A stretch of DNA of 64,000 nucleotides from Salticus scenicus (Eukaryota; Arthropoda; Arachnida; Araneae; Salticidae), in NCBI GenBank assembly GCA_963930645.1, contig CAWVNO010000538.1, positions 434,001 to 498,000 on the forward strand. Reading direction: 5' to 3'. Under the pieces are notes generated by a model. It ran no database searches and was not told the DNA's origin. It saw only the letters and a list, made by a program, of their open reading frames with translations. Below, one piece after another: positions 61,861 through 64,000 of the stretch. How positions within the stretch are numbered: the first letter of the stretch is position 1; each line of letters begins with the position of its first letter. The translations under genes were made by a program, and so were the position numbers.

Positions 61861-62900
61861 TCTGGGGGCGCTGTTTTGCGACTTAAAGTTCATTTGAAAG
61901 TGGATCATAATTTTGTTAATTATCGTTAGTTACCAAAAACACTTAAGAGTTTTATGTATCACAAGCTGACCAACTGGTTCACCGACCAGCAAAAAAATTT
62001 GTGTCGGACTGTAGCAAACTCCAGTTTGGTGGCGCCTGCGGCGCCCTATAAACTAATGAAACAGCCTGTTTTCCTATCGTGCAAACGACCCTTGAAAATT
62101 TTCATCGTATTCATGACGCTTAAAAAAATCTGATCATAACAAATTCCTGTTTGGGGGCGCCTATGGCATGATTTCCCGTTTTGTTCACTTGCAATAGCCT
62201 GTTCGCTTACCGTAGAAAAGACTGTTGAAAATTCTAAACATATTCGGGACCCTTTAAGAGTAGCAAACTCCAGCTGAGCGGCACCCTTTCCTGTTCAGGC
62301 ACCTTCAAAGGCATAATGAGGTTTCTGGAGCGCTATTTTGCACCTTGAAGTTAATTTGAAAGTGGATCATAATTTTGTTGATTATCGTTAGTTAACAAAA
62401 ACACTTAAGATTTTTATGCATCAGAAGCTGCCTTCGGCGACCAACTGGTTCACCGACCAGCAAAAAAAGTTCGCATTAAAATGTCTAACTGTAGCAAACT
62501 CCCGTTAGGTGGCGCCCTCTTAACTAATTAGACGCCTAAAACAGCCTTTTTAAACGTCTATAACAACCTATTTTCCTACTGTGCAAACAATCCTTGAAAA
62601 TTTTCTTCGTATTCACAACCCTTAAAAAAATTTGATTATAACAAATTCCTGTTTGGGGGCGCCTATGGCATGATTTCCCATTTCAAACACTTACAATAGT
62701 TCGCTTACCGTGCAAAAGACTGTTGAAAACTTTGATCGTATTCAGGACACTTTAAGAATAAGTTTGCAACAAACTCCAGCTGAGCGGCGGCCTTCCCTGT
62801 TCAGGCACCTACAACAGCATGTTCGCTTACCATACAACGACCCTTGAAAATTCTGACCTTAGCAAATTCACGCTCTGTGGCGACTGCGGCGCCCTTCTCC
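61855..62900 (+). repeat. Degenerate tandem repeat, about 460-500-bp unit with shorter sub-units
   Basis: tggatcataattttgtt at 61901 recurs at 62363 (462 bp). ttgggggcgcctatggcatg at 62151 recurs at 62653 (502 bp). Within each unit, shorter phrases recur at roughly 125-bp spacing: ccttgaaaattttc…cgtattca near 62090 and 62588, gactgttgaaaa near 62220 and 62727, and gcaaactccagctgagcggc. gaccaactggttcaccgacc occurs in both long units. GGCGCC-rich blocks mark unit boundaries. No coding sequence. Confidence 0.75.
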
Positions 62901-63240
62901 CATTTCAGATACTTACAACTGACTCGTAAGTATGCGCAATCGCTTTCTCATCTCCAAAATCTTAAAATTACGATTTTTCAAGACCTTAGCTCGAAAAAAG
63001 AAAAGCAGTTTATTGTACGTTATGGCTATTGTATAAAAACGAAATTAGATGAGGTTTGATTTGGTTATAACGATTTCTCACTAACAATTTTTGATTCTAA
63101 GTGATCCTTTAAGCAAATTTTTTATTTTAGTACTACATTTCTTAAAATATTTTTTACACAATATGGGGAAAAAGAAAAACGTTTTTTAATTGGTTTAAAT
63201 ATGTAAAATAACAATAATAAATAAATTACTGATTTTCTTT
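62901..63240. other. Unassigned AT-rich sequence
   Basis: Nothing recognised. A short open frame at 62844-63059 begins inside the tandem repeat and has no recognisable domain. Confidence 0.5.
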
Positions 63241-63244
63241 TTCC

Positions 63245-63480
63245 TTAAGAGTGAACAATACCTAATTTCATAATAAGAAAACACCACAGAACTGGCGTTT
63301 AAAAGCAATAATTACAAAACTTTGAATAAACACCATAAAATTCAATAAACTTGCAATAATTGTTTCGGTTCGAAAGAACACACGATCCTTCGTCAGGCGA
63401 AAAAAGTAGGCACAAGTGCTGCAGTCAAAGAAGCAACGCACAAAACCGTTTGAAGTGAACAGCAAAAATATACACAGATG
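63245..63480 (-). mobile_element. Possible Penelope-like element fragment
   Basis: On the minus strand, CTGACGAAGGATCG (from 63396) is followed by …TTTCGAACCGAAAC ending at 63362. The pattern of CTGANGAAGG, a short stem region and CGAAAC resembles the conserved terminal motif of Penelope-like retroelements, some of which carry hammerhead ribozymes. The expected central helix pairs poorly here, so ribozyme activity is not claimed. No reverse transcriptase or GIY-YIG coding sequence is visible. Confidence 0.3.
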
Positions 63481-63513
63481 AATGTAAATATAAATACTGG
63501 TGTGAGGAGAATA

Positions 63514-63893
63514 GTGCTGACTCTAAAATAAAAGGGCCACATGGGGGAATTCAATAAAAAGGGGCATTATTTGCATTATTTGCGGTATTCTATGTTATGA
63601 TTTTTGTACGTAACAAAAGTAAATTACTAATTTTCCTTGTATATATATATATATATAGGCTGTATGCATTTGTTATTCCAGGAATGCTGAAGAACTATAG
63701 CTAAGAAAGTTTAAAAGTCAGCAAAAAAAAAAAAAACTGAAGGCCTCTAAACATTTAAAATGTTAGAAAAGGCTACTTTGTACCAAAATGTTTTTAAAAG
63801 GGTCGCCAAGTGCTAAAATATGTTGAAAAAGGGCCACAGGGTGCTAAAAACTGTTTAAACAGGCACCCTGCCAAATTAGCCTAGAGTCAGCCC
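63514..63893. mobile_element. Possible small TA-flanked element (380 bp)
   Basis: The left end GTGCTGACTCTA and the right end TAGAGTCAGCCC are inverted with one mismatch in 12, and each is bordered outside by TA (63512-63513 and 63894-63895). Inside are (AT)n at 63639-63657, an A run and three phrases of the type aaaagggycrcc or aaagggccac. The inverted repeat is short, so chance cannot be excluded. Confidence 0.35.
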
Positions 63894-64000
63894 TACATAA
63901 TTATGAAATAAAAGAAGAAAATAAATAAATAAATTAGATTAAAAAATGTAACAAAATCTAAAAATTTCAAAATTAAACGAAAATTGAACTTATGTGAGTA

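Overview
This is a eukaryotic, non-genic window: no protein-coding gene, rRNA or tRNA can be supported on either strand. About 70% is satellite DNA and the rest is AT-rich DNA made of nested transposon relics, short palindromic elements, degenerate tandem repeats and simple repeats. The style (TA-flanked palindromic MITEs, hAT insertions, many T and TA runs, CpG-rich satellite without obvious decay) suggests an invertebrate animal, plausibly an arthropod. The species cannot be named from sequence alone.

Layout. (1) 1-44351: an uninterrupted head-to-tail array of about 272 monomers of a 163-bp satellite, entering from the left edge. Monomers are mosaics of a few alternative sequence blocks. 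One class is 164 bp, and this extra base explains the small offsets between long-range copies. The array has a second level of organisation: multi-kilobase strings of monomers are repeated almost unchanged at offsets of 5870, 6523, 6196, 13208, 4238 and 5381 bp. (2) 44352-46780: a direct junction to an unrelated satellite with a basal unit near 146 bp, organised mainly as 584-bp four-unit higher-order repeats. It carries GCCCA boxes spaced at about 10.5-bp multiples. (3) 46781-52250: AT-rich DNA with two related 213-214-bp TA-flanked palindromic MITEs, possible Helitron-type termini and simple repeats. (4) 52251-61794: a 113-bp minisatellite split by an 8.6-kb hAT-type insertion. That insertion has 15-bp terminal inverted repeats and a perfect 8-bp target duplication, and it contains a 1.57-kb TA-flanked foldback element and other repeats. 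(5) 61795-64000: a second hAT-like terminus, a degenerate tandem repeat, a possible Penelope-like fragment and a possible small MITE.

No genes act together here. The coherent picture is a satellite domain, possibly centromeric or pericentromeric, and its repeat-rich flank. The satellite appears to evolve by unequal exchange and block duplication. The many short open frames in the satellites are by-products of repeated sequence: most lack an ATG start and neither basal unit length is a multiple of three. All positions and identities were read by eye; block boundaries are approximate to a few tens of bases unless a terminal motif defines them.
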